Assembly: GCA_021234155.1 (NCBI GenBank)
Contig: JAJEKV010000066.1
Location: 7,678,364 to 7,742,363 of the forward strand
Length of the DNA: 64,000 nucleotides
Origin: Isoetes taiwanensis
Lineage: Eukaryota; Streptophyta; Lycopodiopsida; Isoetales; Isoetaceae
Direction: 5' to 3'
Shown here: in pieces, positions 12,869 to 24,864 of the stretch
How the letters are laid out: the number at the start of each line of letters is the position of its first letter
How positions within the stretch are numbered: the stretch's first letter is position 1
Made by a program: the position numbers and the translations under genes
The notes under the pieces: model-generated
The model's input: only the letters and a program-made list of their open reading frames with translations
The model's database searches: none
Told to the model about the DNA's origin: nothing

Positions 12869-14490
12869 TGTGACGTTCCAGGGGAATATACGCTATGAAT
12901 ACGTATATTCCTGGACCCGTCACCATACAAGTCTACATATATAGCCTTGTATACCATAGATTGTGGCACTAGGGGGGCATGACTAAGTTATTCATATAAC
13001 TTAGCCAACCTTAGGTTAAGACCATTTTCCATGTGGCCTTAACCTGTTGGCTCCCGCCATACGGACTTACCCTATTGGAGCCATGTGGCATAACATGTGA
13101 ACCCCTAACCTATAAAGGCCTAAACCCTAACCCTAAGCCTCTTTTACGGCTCCGGCAATGCAGGAACCTTCTTCTTTCGAAACTCCGTTTAGAACCGTTG
13201 TTGTGGCATAGCCTAGCACAGACCCGGTGTGGCGCATCGGCGAGGAGTGGGAGCTACCTCGAACACTTGAAGACCATGGAGCGCCAAGATTGGGAGGGAG
13301 TGCTTTTGGGCGGTATATAGAGTAGTAGTCATAGTAGTTCATCTGGGAATTAGCATTCGGATGAGTTAATATCTTGTATCTAGGGTAAGAGCCATCCTAG
13401 AACCCTCATTCATCATCTTGAACCCTAATCAAAGGAACTCTAGCGTAAGTTAGATATAGATGATTAGGTTAAGATATTCTTATGATTATTCTCATGATAT
13501 GATGATTATGTGATGATGGTTGATCATGTTTGCTCCTCTTGTATTGGGAAGGGGTAGAGACCTAGAGCCATATGTAGTATGCTCCTAGTTTAGATCCCTT
13601 AGTTCCTATTAGATGCGGCTGTGCATAGGAGCCCACCGGGGCTATCGAGGCTATGATGTGACTCGGCACCACATACTTGGGGCTAGAGGGAATGTGGAGG
13701 GAGGATCCCTGCCGAGTGGGGAGCTTAGGGGGATCCCATAGTGGGCTAGACTTATGGTCGGTCACCCGTGCGGGCGAGCATGGGTCCAACACCTCTGAGG
13801 CGATGGTGCCATACGCCTCTCGAGCTGCAAGTGTTGGCTTGGCTCGTTTTGGGGGTTAAGTAAGTGCAATCGTGTGTAGCATGCGATTCTCTAGCCATGC
13901 GGAACCTCTAGACCTTTGGGAAGGGGAGATGCAACCCTTCCTACCTCATCGGACCGGGGAGATGCAACTTTGGAGTAGTCCCAGATGGGTGATGCCATGG
14001 GATTGCGTATCCGGAAGGCTAGAGTCACGCCAGAGCCTGATTTAGCCCATCTGCAAAGTATGCACAGGAGGGGCGGATGGAGTGGTCAACTCTAGCCATT
14101 GTCTTATGCCAGCCCTCGCCATTGCCATGACTCGGTCTGCTCTACCTTGAGGCCCAGCCGGTCAGTCATCCTCCTTACGGGTCTGAGCCTGGGTAGGAGC
14201 TATCATGTTTTGCGATTTATGATTATCATCTTTGCATTGGTATATGTATGATGGACTACCTTTGAGGTAGTATTTGTAATGTTTGATGCTAGTTCTGACA
14301 TGTTTATCGCTTCCGCTGATATAGGAGCCCATAGGGGAATGGCGCGCAAGACACCTTCGTGTCCCCTCCCCGCACTAGGGTCACCTTAGAGTGCGGGGTA
14401 GACAGAGGGCCTGTGTGGTTGTCGAGCCGGACGGGGGATTTCCTGCCGAGTGTACGGCCGAGCGCCGTATGTTTAGCAGGGAGCGTCACA
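12869..14490 (+). mobile_element. solo LTR of a Ty3 chromovirus family, TSD GTAGG
   Basis: The 1,622-bp segment begins TGTGACGTTC and ends GAGCGTCACA, giving inverted termini. It is flanked on both sides by GTAGG (12864-12868 and 14491-14495), a perfect 5-bp target duplication. No internal sequence is present, so it arose by LTR-LTR recombination. It is homologous to the LTR at 41430-43070: shared blocks include the segment around cctagagccatatgtagt and the tail cgcttccgc..taggag. It sits inside the LINE endonuclease, so it is younger than the LINE. A hairpin follows the 5' terminus (12878-12914). Confidence 0.92.
13111..13116 (+). promoter_or_regulatory. TATA box candidate in the solo LTR
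   Basis: cctataaaggcc lies about 240 bases into the LTR, where a U3 promoter would sit. Position and sequence only; no transcription start is visible. Confidence 0.4.
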
Positions 14491-14760
14491 GTAGGCAGTA
14501 GGAGTTAAACCTTATGGCTCGCCAACATGTTCTCGCCAGTGTTTCTGGGCACTTTCTATTATGGTTGTTGGACACCAAAGTAATCTTTACAATAAAGAGT
14601 AATTGGGATAGGCGGGCCATCAAGTGGAAGCAAGATGAACAGATGTGGGGCATCACAAACGGCTATGCCTCCAATATGGGAGACTTTAACATGGTTGAGG
14701 ACAATACTAACAGGTGGCGGTGAGACTGTTTTAAGCTTCAAGAATAAATAATGGGATAAG
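14491..14760 (+). pseudogene. LINE ORF2 endonuclease, C-terminal part
   Basis: This resumes the LINE reading to the right of the LTR. Recognisable pieces are NWDRRAIKWK followed by GDFNMVEDNTNRW, the GDFN block that carries catalytic Asp and Asn in LINE endonucleases, and then DCFKLQE. Frames shift several times. Its continuity with 12722-12868 across the LTR supports a single element interrupted by a later insertion. Confidence 0.75.
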
Positions 14761-15689
14761 TTCCTGTTTGAGCATGGATTTCTCGAGATTTCGAGTGACC
14801 AGGTTTTCACTTAAGCGCAATTGTGCTCGGGGGGAGACACACAGTGCAACTAGGCATGGCAAGTGCTATGGCAACACAATGCTCAACATATGCTACATGG
14901 ATTGCATCGTAAGAACTATGTTCACCAAACTATTTTAGACCACCATCCTCGATCATTGATGCGGTGAAACTCTATTTTGGGCTCCCGGTAATGGTATGTA
15001 TTCAAGCGAATGTTCAATATTTGAAGGCGAGGATTTCACTCTTTGGGTGTCGACGGTATGGGAGTTCCCCCACCCCCTCCCCAACTGAGCCCAATGCGAA
15101 GACTAGTCAATAATGTCAAGACCTAGGCCAAGCAATGGGGGATCAATTTTGTCTGGCGATAAAAATGCCTTCTAAACCAAAGGTATAGTGATTTGGAGCA
15201 AATTAGACTTCAAGGAGGTTTTCATGCTTTCGAGGCGAGTTGGTCAAAGAGATTTAGAAACTTGATTTTCAAAGTATTGAAGCATACAAAATAAAAGCAG
15301 GGCTATCATGTGGTAGGTGCACAAAATCTTTTTCTCATCATACGATTGCAGCGACAAAGTTCGACTCTCACCTCTATTCGGATGGAGCATGGGGATTATG
15401 TCTCTGCACCTGAGCAAGTGAAGCAATTTCTCCTCTCGCATTTCACGCCCTTCTTCTAGAGAAAAGTACTTCCCTTTTAGGAGGAGGCAATGGACATTGC
15501 ACTTTTCAAAGTCATGCCTATCATCTCTCCTGTGTGCAAAGACAAGAACTCAAGGCTCCTCTCACAGAAGCGGATCTAGAGTCTGTGGTATTCTTGATGG
15601 CCAAGGACGAGTGCCTAAGCGTGGTTGGTATATACCCATTGAATTAGTCTTATTAGAGTGGACGTACGACCTTTCATGGCTAGCATATC

Positions 15690-16700
15690 AAGACCTGTTG
15701 CGATCTCATCAATTAGACAAGATACTTAATACAGGTCTCATTGCTCTAATCCCTAAGGTTAAGGAGCATATTGTAATCTCTCATTAGAGGCCGATTACCC
15801 TGCTACCAATACTATACAAGATCATAGCGAATGCATATGCAAAAAACTGAAGAAAAGTTAGGCGATCTCGATTAGTGAAGAGGAAACCGGCTTTTTGCCT
15901 GGCAGATATATTTTGGAAAACATAGCTGCAGCCTATGATAGAATTTATTGGGCAAGGAAAACTAGTCAAAGAGTAGTATACCACCAATTACAGTTTGAAA
16001 AGCTTATGAAACTTGTCTCATGGTCGTTTCTTCCGCACATCATGGACAAACTAGGCTTTAAACCCTCCGTTGTCTGAAAGCTATTGAGATATGTTAAAGC
16101 GAGGGTTTTTTTCAAGGGAATCCATCCCAATTTTTCACAGTGAAAAGGGGCATTAGGCAGAGATGTCCACCTGCTTCATTTATCTTCATTATTGTAGCTG
16201 AGAGGCTCTCGTAGTTGCACTATAGTACAATGGATGATCGTCTTGTTGCTGGTTTAGACATGTTTGACCAGTTCCCAATTAATTTGCAACTAGCTTCTGA
16301 TGATACGGTTCTTTTGGTGGGCCCGGTGAAATCTGGGCCTTGGTTAAGCAACTTATAAACATATTCTCCCCTGCCTTAGGTTTATGCTGTGAAGTGTAAT
16401 GGAATGCGGGCACTTTCGATGATCCGGCCCGACTTGTTTGTCTTAGTATCCTTGGAATCTTGTTCCTCCAGGCACTACCACCAGGTTGCTTGGAATTCTT
16501 TTTGAAATGGAGATTTCAGCAGCTCAAGCATGGGACCAAGTCACTCTCTGTCTTCAGAGGCACTTGCTTTGATGGAGAGATGCTTTCTTATCTATGGCTG
16601 GAAGAGTCCATGTAGCTAAATCTGTTATGAATAGTACGCATGTATATATGGTTTCATCGCTGCTAGAAAAATTCAAAGATATCATTGCTTTAGTTTAGAA
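15690..16700 (+). pseudogene. LINE reverse transcriptase fragment
   Basis: Reading across frames gives LIALIPKVKE, RPITLLPILYKIIANAYA, TGFLPGRYILENIAAAYDRI, VSWSFLPHIMDKLGF, ARVFFKGI and QLASDDTVLLVG, then AGRVHVAKSVMNS and LVNFVWFG-like text. These follow the order of plant L1 reverse transcriptase motifs. The catalytic block reads SDD where ADD is usual. In-frame stops include a TAG where Trp of the HWRP block would be expected. No intact frame longer than about 100 codons remains. Confidence 0.85.
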
Positions 16701-16777
16701 CTTTGTGTAGTTTGGCGATAAGGCATTGCAATTGTAAAAATCACATGGCACAAGTGCATCTGTCCCAAAAAGAATGT

Positions 16778-17327
16778 CGTCGATTCGCGTAGCGAATCGG
16801 CATTCTTGCTCAAGATGAGCATGCATGCATTGCATGCATCGCATGCATGCATCGCATCGTTTTGAACCGTTCGTCGGGGTTAGGCGTTTGCTACTTATTC
16901 GCGAGTTCTTCATCGGCGTTTCATCGGTAGCTTCCTCTTCTCTCGGTGATTACCTTATTCTCTTTGAATTGTTTCCCAGGCGGGGGAGGGCTTCTTCGCA
17001 CTGGTTTGGCTAATTTGGCGTTTCTTTCTTCTTTGTCCTTTTTAGGCCTTTAGCCCGTCGTGACCTTAGTCCTCGATTCTAGTTTGTTAAGGAAGTCCTT
17101 TGGTGACCGGCGCTTTGTTGGTTTCATGCGAGTCGCGGTGCAAGAATAATCGTCGATCGGCGTAGCGAATCGGCATTCTTCTCAAGATGAGCATGCATAC
17201 ATACATGCATCGCATGCGTTTTTAGGCCGTTTACCGTCGGGGGTTGGCGTTTGCTACTTATTGCGAGTTCTTCATCGGCGTTTCGCCGGCTTCCTCTTCT
17301 CTCGGCGATTACCTTATTCTCTTTGAA
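16778..17327. repeat. duplicated 180-190-bp block, period about 373 bp
   Basis: Two copies (16778-16968 and 17151-17327) share cgtcgat, gtagcgaatcggcattctt, caagatgagcatgcat, ggcgtttgctacttatt, cgagttcttcatcggcgttt and tctctcgg.gattacctta. The first copy starts with a small palindrome (cgattcgc gta gcgaatcg) and both contain GCATGCAT tracts. It could be the edge of an older LTR or a regulatory duplication. I cannot assign it to a family. Confidence 0.75.
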
Positions 17328-17546
17328 CCCACCCTTCCCCCTTCTTTGTTTCTTGTATTTTGTACAAGTTACATTTTATCATGTTTTCCACCGTTGGGTG
17401 ATGCTTTCCACCTTTGGGTGATGCTATTCTTTGGTATGTTTCGTTTGTTGTTGATGATGTGCAGTGCGGGTTGGCGGCGCCATCCGTTTGACTTCTCCAT
17501 GCTGGCGGGTTTTGGGGGCGATTCTATGCCTTCACGTTTGTCTAAG

Positions 17547-18126
17547 TGTTTGGGGTGCAGGTTGGGAACTCACGGAAGGCAGTCCTCTGTGAGGACCGTG
17601 GATCTAACGGGAGAGTCCAGGGGGGGGACTATGTCCAGCGGGATTTCTTTGAAAAGAAGAAAAAAAAAAAGCAGAACAAATGAGAGAAAGATGATAAGCT
17701 TCCTTGATATCAATGATGAAAATACATGAGCTCTACTTAATAGAGAGAAAGGCGAAGGGAGACAAGACTCAAAACTCATCTAAAACTTTATGAGCTAACT
17801 CTACTCATATATATAGTACAATGGCCTTGGGCCCAATATAGAACACTCGGTGATCTGGGTGCCGCTCACGGAAGGAGGCGATTTCAGGAATGTTGGCGGT
17901 GCCTCTTGAAGTGCCTAGAATCATCTTGTGGCGTGGGGCGGTGGCGGGCCGTCACTTGTCTGCCGGCGCCTCTTGTTCAACGACCAAAGGCTTTGACTGC
18001 GTGGTCACCTTTGCTTGGTCTCTGCGGAGCCTTGGATGTCGACCCGTGGTTGGCCCGAGGATCCTTGAGCTTGACACAGTGCATTGTATGCATGAATAGT
18101 CTGTACCGGGAGGCGCGGGACTAACC
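17547..18126 (-). repeat. 3' LTR of the Athila/Tat-like element
   Basis: It is homologous throughout to 27942-28516. Shared landmarks on the plus strand are tgcaggttg, aatgagagaaagatgataag, acatgagctc, ggccttgggcccaatata and cgcgggactaac. The outer flank is CTAAG. The TATA candidate on the minus strand is at 17806-17816. Confidence 0.9.
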
Positions 18127-21100
18127 TCCACCAAAGCGACACTTTCGAATGAATGAAAGGAGGAGGCGTTTGGGCGGGGAAGCCATCATGTCGAAAGTGA
18201 TCCTCCGCGGGGAGTGAGGGCGAACTTTCAATATAGTGCTTGGCTTATGAGATCTGGCGTGATTGAAGAGCTTGAGGGTGTTTTGGCCAAAGGGCGGGAT
18301 CGGCATCTATAAAGCGGACCATGTCTTCAAAAGGCGTGTGGTCACGAAGAAATATCTTGACATTCCATGAGAGGCGGTCAGGTTTGAAGGCCAAAAGGCA
18401 CCTTGTGGCTGGCATTTGGATTCGCGATTGATGAAAAATGGGGCCATTTACCCGATTTAAGGAGCTTAGCAAAATGCATTTGAGGGCAAGCGCAAAATCC
18501 GGCTTGAAGATGGGCCGAAGGATCCGGGTGAGGTGGAGGCATGCAAGAAGGTGTTGAGACCATGAAGCGCATCCGCGGGCTGTTGCCAACCAGCTCATTA
18601 GCAATGTAGATCAATTGGTGGTGTTGTCGGTGGCACCTTCTTCCCAATGTGGCGGCCGAACAAAGCGTGGATCCCACGAGGAGATCCGGTCGAGATCACG
18701 AGGTGGTGTCCGGCTGCATGACCATCCATGACCTTGGTCCAAAAAGGAAATCGCCAATCAGTCGGGGAACTGGGGCGTGGAGAATGCGCCCGGGGGGAAG
18801 CATAGGGAGAAGGAACCATGCAGGTGGTGGGTTCTTTGGCGATCTCCACGAATTGGCCCGACAAGATCACGGATCAAGTGCGACACCAGCGATCCCAAAA
18901 GAAGCGGCGAGAGTTGGGGAGGGCTATCCCATCCGGTGGGGACCGTCTTGCTATCCAACGAGCTTATGGCGATTGTAACCGGAGGAGTCTTTGCATATAA
19001 ATTTGTGCATAGGGAAGATCTTGGGATGTCCTAGATACTTCCTAATTTGTTTTCGGCGCTTAAACTTGCGGAGAGATAAATGATTGGCAAGCTTCGGGCA
19101 TGTACTCGATGAAGAGTTTGGGTACGGCGCGGGATCCGCCAAGATATGGATTGTTATCTGAAGCACCCATTACCGCGGTGGGGTCACCACGGAAAAGGCT
19201 GGCGTGGCCCATTTCAAAGTTTTTCTGTGTATCACCCGGATAGAAATCATGAAAGATGTAAGCCATGGGCTGAACCACTCTGAAAGGTGAGAAAGTGCGG
19301 ATCGGCGCGGTGTATGAGATCAAAAGGCGACAAGGGCACGGCACAACCCTTTGTCTTCAATGGAGAGTTACGGCCAAATCGAAGAAAATCAACCTTTGCT
19401 CGATTGGGATATCCACGGGGCCATCGGCGGCGATGCCACTGAAAGGAAAGAGGTGGCGTCGAGCAACCACATAATCATGATAGCGAGGGGAGAATTTGGG
19501 AAGTCAGCGGCATTGCGTGAAGAATTGTAGTCACAGGCGTCAAGTTTTGCTTGAGCCTCATCGGCCGACCGAATAACTCTTGCGAAATTTGTTGTTGAGA
19601 TCCGCGGATCGATTGTCCCTTTCGAGTAGCTTGGCGTGGTAGTCCGCGGACCCGTTCGAGAAGGATTGACACGGGAGGAGGATTTCCCGGTGTATTGAGG
19701 CGAAACCGCGGCAATCTCGCATCATCTAGTATTTTACGTTTTACGCACCTCTGTAAAAGGCGATCTTGAAGAGAGGTGAGAAGATACGTGTAGAAACTGG
19801 CCGATCAAGGAGGCGACTTGGCGTCGGGCTGAAAGATTTTGAACTTGAGTGCTGAAATTTTCACCGCGATTCACGAGTACAAGGCATTGAGTTTAGCAAT
19901 ATCTGCGTCCTTGGTACTTTCGGGGAGGCGGCTTTGGACTTGTTGTGCTCAATAAAGTCGAATTTTACATTTGGGTGAGCCTTTGTCTGCTTGAGTTGGC
20001 TGACTTGAGCTTGTGTACTTTTGAGATGCATGAGCGTAAAGAGAGCTTCATGCTTGTCTTGAAGTTTGGCCTCAAAGTTGCAACAGGCGATTCGCGGCTT
20101 GAAGGTCTTAATTATCTGCATCGAGAGGCCTCGAGTGCAGTTGAACCCGCTCATAAGGCGTCTTGGGATTCTTGTAACTTAAGAAGCGGCGGCTTGAGCA
20201 TCCTGGCGTCTTGATACAACAAGCCCGGCGAGGGTGTTGTGGTGGTGGAAGCTGGCATTTTGGTTTTGGGAGAGTGCAGGAAAAATGGTGTGAAGTGGAT
20301 GGTGTAGCGGAGGAGGAGGCGGTGACATGAGTGTGGCTTGTGGTCATGACAGGGGAAGGCTGGCGTGAAGTGCCAACTTGGTGAGTGATTGGAAGGGGGC
20401 GAGAGTGGAATTATGAGAATTTGGTGGTGTGGGAGGGAAGTAATGCCGGATGAGGGCTTGAAAGTGCCCTCCACGAAGAAACCGAAATGGAAGTGGTACC
20501 CGAGAAGGCGGTCCATTTCTTGTAGAAGGCGATAGAACATCATTTGGGGCCAATCTATGTGGTGTTTGGGTGTGTAGCGGTGAGGACCAGGTTATAGAAA
20601 GGCTTATTGATATGGGTGTTCTTGATAGAATACCAAAGGAATTTTCGCCGAAATTTAACAAAGGTCTCATTGAGGCTTGTCGATATTGGTCGGACGATGG
20701 ACATTGGCATGATAGCGGGTGCACCAAACTACGTGACATCGATATCGTATAGCGAGACCATGATACACAAAAGGGGTGTGCAAGGGAATATGAAATACCC
20801 AGAAATCAAATGTTGAGTCAATGAAATAGTGGTGCCATCGACCCACGGTGGTGTAACCTTGCGGGCTGTTAGCGATATTGGCGATGAAGCTAGCTGTGAG
20901 TCGGGGATTTGGAGCGGAAGTTCCATTTGAGAGGAATTCGTAAAGCTGGTGTCGTTCGGCGACTTCTTTATTTGGGCCAACAAAGGGCTTCCGCGGAAAG
21001 TGGGGTCAAGAAGGATCTGAGGATGCAAAAGGGCGGATCCTTGGGAGGCGGTAGCTTGAAGTGTAGAAAATCTTGGGGGCAGCCATGGGAATGATGTGCG

Positions 21101-22050
21101 GAGCGAAGAGGGATGTCAAAGCGAGGAAGACGAAAGTCGAGCACGGCGAGGAGAAGCGAGGAGGAAAAGGTTTGTTTTAGAGCTTCTTGGAAGCGAAGAG
21201 GTATGAAGAGTCTGGCTGGAACCGTTGATGGTGCGGTGTCAAAAGATCGAAAGAAGGGTATTGAGAGGCAAAAATTTGGCTAAGTCCCAAAAGCGTAAGG
21301 GAGAAGCAATGAAGCGGTGAGGATGAGGCGTGAAAGAAAGATCCGGATGTGACGGATGGCAAAGGACACCCATTAATGTTCGGCTGCGTGGAAAGAAGGA
21401 ATGGCATTCAATGCTGGCAACTTCGAAGTGGGATATCATTAAAAGGAATGTGTCGGAAGGTACCATGGCTAGATATCGGCGGGAGAAACGATTCTCATTT
21501 TAAAGCGACCTTGCATTGCAAACCGTTGGCGATTTGTGTGATTGGTCCACGTCGACAAGGAGTTCCTCGATTGGCTATATAAGGCGAATCGAAAGCGAAG
21601 GCATCAGATGGCTTCCGGTATGGGCTAGCTGGCGGCGAGCGAAGATTGCACAATGCCCACTAGCGTCGGGGTGGATCACTTGTAAGATGAATTATGCGGA
21701 TCTCTGGGCCTGCCACAACCGTGGCATTCGCATGGACGGTGGTGTGCGGGATGGCTGAACATCCGACGAAGACCAGCGGGATGGAGGTGGGTTCTGCATC
21801 TTATTTGGGATCGGGCGAGAACCTCTACCATCTCCTCCGCATCACCTGCTGCTCGAACAGGGGTAGAGGGTTTTCCTAAAGGACTTAGTAAATAGGGCTC
21901 GAGCCCGTTTTTGTATATAGGCGGTGCCCATAAGCGGAAATAAAAGGCTGCGCCCACATTTTGTAAAAAAATCTCCACTATAATATAATCTACCGCCTTT
22001 CTAGTCACTTTACGTGGTGTTTGCTTCTTGAGCTGTCTCGTGTGTTGATG
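18127..22050 (-). other. unassigned 3' accessory region of the Athila/Tat-like element
   Basis: Between integrase and the 3' LTR lies nearly 4 kb. In known Athila and Tat elements this space holds an env-like or additional ORF. Here the minus strand has only short frames (for example 20151-20543, 20344-20739, 20729-21028). Some look genuinely coding, such as PPWVDGTTISLTQHLISGYF and FHFGFFVEGTFKPSSGI. The pieces jump frame repeatedly, consistent with one decayed protein of several hundred residues over about 20150-21030. I do not recognise the protein and see no clear membrane or fusion features, so I do not call it env. Confidence 0.45.
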
Positions 22051-22099
22051 TTCACTACGTGTGATGAAATGCTTTGAGGCGAAAACCATTAACCAATGT

Positions 22100-23128
22100 A
22101 GGTAATGGAGTGCCATCTAACTTCGGCTAGTTGGAAGCGGCTTGGTCTAACCACTTGAACAATTTGATAAGGGCCAAGCCAGCGAAACTTGAGTTTACGG
22201 GAAAATTTTGTACTGGGAATCATAAAGAAAGAACCAAATCTCCTTCTTTGAATGTTTTTGTCTTCAAGCGTTTGTCATGTAAAGATTTTTGCAAGCTGTT
22301 GTCCATGAAGAACACGAATATAAGCATCCCTTGAAGTTCATCCAAGCTGTTCTAATTGATAGACCCGTTCTTTGAGAAGCGGTGGTGGATTATGAAGCGT
22401 GCTTGGTTGAAAGCAGTGTTGGAAGGATGTATTCAAATGGCATGAAGCTTCGACCATAAACCAATTTAAAAGGAGTGTGACCGTAGCAATCTTGAAACAA
22501 GTATTGTAGGCCCAAAAGAAACGATAGGAAGTTTGAATTACGCCAATGCGTGCGGGAGCGTCACAAATTTTCTTGAGAATGGTGACGAGTTTTGTTGGTG
22601 CTACGCCAACCCATTGCCTTGAGGATAGTAAGGTGTGCTCTTGTGATGATGTATCGGGAGATAATCAGGTCGACTCTTTGATAGTATGATTGATGAAATG
22701 AACACCACGGTCAGCGACCAGCTCAGGTGGGGCAGCGAATCAGCGTGATGATTTGTTGATAGGGACTCTAGGTTGTGCTTGCGGCGGTGTTATCTGGAAG
22801 TGCACAAGCTTCCGCCCATTTGGTGGCGTAGTCGGTGAGAACGGATGAATGTATCGAGACGCGAGTGTGCCTCGCGGGGAGGATCTATAGGTCCCACAAA
22901 GTCCATTCCCCATTTCTTTGAAGGGAAGTGGGCGTGGCGGCCGGCGTCAAGGAAAGCGTCCGCGGGCGTGGGGCGTCCACCCGGCCCGCAAAGCGTCACC
23001 GCGTCTTGGCGTGGGCGTGAGCATCTTTGAAGGCGTGGGCCAATAATACCCGGCGAGAAGGATTTTTGCGTCTTGGTGGTGTCACCATGAAAATGACCAC
23101 CAGAGCCCTTGATGAGCTTCTCGAACAA
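22100..23128 (-). pseudogene. integrase (Athila/Tat-like element)
   Basis: The minus strand gives WGMDFVGPIDPP, the first catalytic Asp block of the DDE core. Downstream come broken core segments and finally SRKLKFRWLGPYQIV, the GPY/F-type C-terminal module. The order fits a retroviral-type integrase that joins element cDNA to the host genome. Frameshifts are numerous, and I could not see an intact HHCC zinc module or the final Glu of the triad. Confidence 0.8.
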
Positions 23129-23398
23129 TGCGGAACTTCATGAGGTAGAAACCGGCGTCGAAGGATGGTGTCCTTACCCTTTTTGTAGAGATGTCAGGCA
23201 ACCATGGTGTAGTCACGGACCTCGGAGAAATTGATAGCGACGGGGGATTAAACGCTTGGCGGGGAGAAGGCGTCTAGATCTTACGGTGGAAGAGCACACT
23301 GTGAGGAGAGTGCTGGCGAAAATCATGGAACCAATGTGGTGTTGCCGTGACTAAAAAGAGTTGAGCATCGGGGAAGGCGTCGAGACCCTGTTGCGGGA

Positions 23399-23661
23399 TC
23401 ATCCCGTGTGGATCGTGAAAGATATCCGGAACAACATGAGATTACCCGGCCTTATGAGCGATTTCAAAAGGAGCAAATTCTTGGAGAAGAAGGACAACGA
23501 GCAATGCGGCCCGTGGGCGTGGACTTGTTGATCAAATAGAGGAGTGCTTGGTGGTCCACAAAGAACTTGTTTTGACTGCCCAAAAGGTAATAGCCAGGCG
23601 TTGGACCGCGAGAAAATGAGACCCAAAGCTTCCGCGCTCGGTAAGCGAATAGTTCTTTCAA
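23399..23661 (-). pseudogene. RNase H domain fragment (Athila/Tat-like element)
   Basis: The minus-strand text KELFAYRARKLWVSF, then YYLLGSQNKFFVDHQALLYL and INKSTPTGR, corresponds to the C-terminal half of the Ty3 RNase H (the region around TDHxAL and the primer-grip helix). It lies between RT and integrase as expected. It is frameshifted relative to its neighbours. Confidence 0.75.
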
Positions 23662-24102
23662 TGAGAATTGAGTTTTAAATTTGGCGTAGCGTTTTTGGTT
23701 TATCGATTAATGCGCATCATATTCTTGAAAAACGACTCAATAGCAAAGCGAGACATCGACATGAGCGTGAAAGGGCTTGTCCCATTGAGGAGGAACAAGA
23801 ACCGGTGCACGAGTAAGCAAAAGCTTCATTTTGTTGGAAGCGACTTCGCTGGGAATTCAAGCCGGTGGATTAGATCACCGTGAGTTTATGAATGGGATGC
23901 GCAATGGTTTGCCGATCCGGTATGAAGGTGGAGTAATAATTGACCTTTCGGGAAAAAGCGTGTCTCTTTGATATTGGCTGGTGCTTGAGCCTTGAGCACC
24001 TGGCCCGATTTTAGCGGGATCGGTGGTGACTCTGCTTTTTAGCGACAACATGGCCCTATGAGAACACGAAGTGGCTTAAAGGTGCATTTTCCGGGATTGA
24101 GA

Positions 24103-24864
24103 CTAATGCGGACTCATCACATTTACGGAAGGCGAGTTCCAATTTATCAAATGGTCAGCCATGGAGCGTGTGGCGGAGAAGTCATCTTGAAAAATTTGCA
24201 AGAAGGGATTTTCCTTCATGAAATCATAAAAAGCGAGAGCATGATGCGTTGAAATGTTGAAGGAGAGTTGGATAATCCAAAAGGAACCACCTTGTAGGCA
24301 AAGGTGCCCCGGGGTGGTGAAAGTGGTCTTGAGTTGATCAGATTCTTTGATGGAGATCGATTGTAGCGAAAAACCATCCATAAAGGGTACATCTCATGTC
24401 GGCCACTTCTTCGAGCAGTGCGTGAAGGGAAGTGGAAAATGATCCGCCTTCAAGTGGCTTTGATTGAGTTTCAGATAGTCTACGGGCCGGATCTTACCAT
24501 TGTGCTTAAGGGCAATGGCGATGGGGCTCACCCATTGAGAATGTTTGACCTCATAGATCAAACTGCGGCAAAGGAGTTTGTCAATTTCCTTGCCTTGGCG
24601 ATCCGCGGTAATTAGGGTTGAGCACATCTTGTCGTTGCTACAGGCGGTGGTGCATCGATTTGGTAGGAATGGTGAGTTCCCCAAGCTTTTGTTGATTCCC
24701 GAAGATCTTTGTAACTCGGTGAAAATGTGTTTGAATTTTTTGAGCAGCGTGACCAGATACGATAAGGGCGGAAGGTTTGCGGCAATGCGGACGAGGTTGA
24801 TTGTTGCCAGCGTCCACAATCTCGACCGAGTGCGAATATGGGGTATGACCCGGTATCTGGACAA
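24103..24864 (-). pseudogene. reverse transcriptase (Athila/Tat-like element)
   Basis: Two minus-strand frames join in order. The upstream one (24394-24864) carries SLIYEVKHSQWVSPIAIALK, HNGKIRPVDYLKLNQ and ADHFPLPF, the fingers region. The second (24103-24381) has QLKTTFTTPGHLC, then ALAFYDFMKENPFLQIFQDD followed by FSAT, the catalytic block, with QDD where MDD or LDD is usual. The FxDDFS form is typical of Athila/Tat relatives. A frameshift separates the two frames, so no active polymerase is encoded. Confidence 0.85.

Larger units (their letters stand above)
12440..16730 (+). mobile_element. decayed L1-type LINE, split by a solo LTR
   Basis: The element reads on the plus strand in order: a probable ORF1 tail near 12440-12500 (EQGWTIVTLRRNKR), ORF2 starting at the ATG at 12722 (MNIVSWNVR), an endonuclease continuing after the LTR insertion, and a reverse transcriptase to about 16700. 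Many frameshifts and stops show it is long dead. The insert at 12869-14490 is a younger solo LTR. No poly-A tail or target duplication for the LINE was found. Its right end is lost against the duplicated block starting at 16778. Confidence 0.8.

Noticed and set aside
13119-13135. Telomere-like taaaccctaaccctaa motif
   Set aside because: Only two to three units, inside a defined solo LTR; not an interstitial telomere.
18378-21758. Many plus- and minus-strand ORFs of 60-130 codons
   Set aside because: They lie in the decayed accessory region of the large element; only the minus-strand pieces fit its direction, and none is intact.
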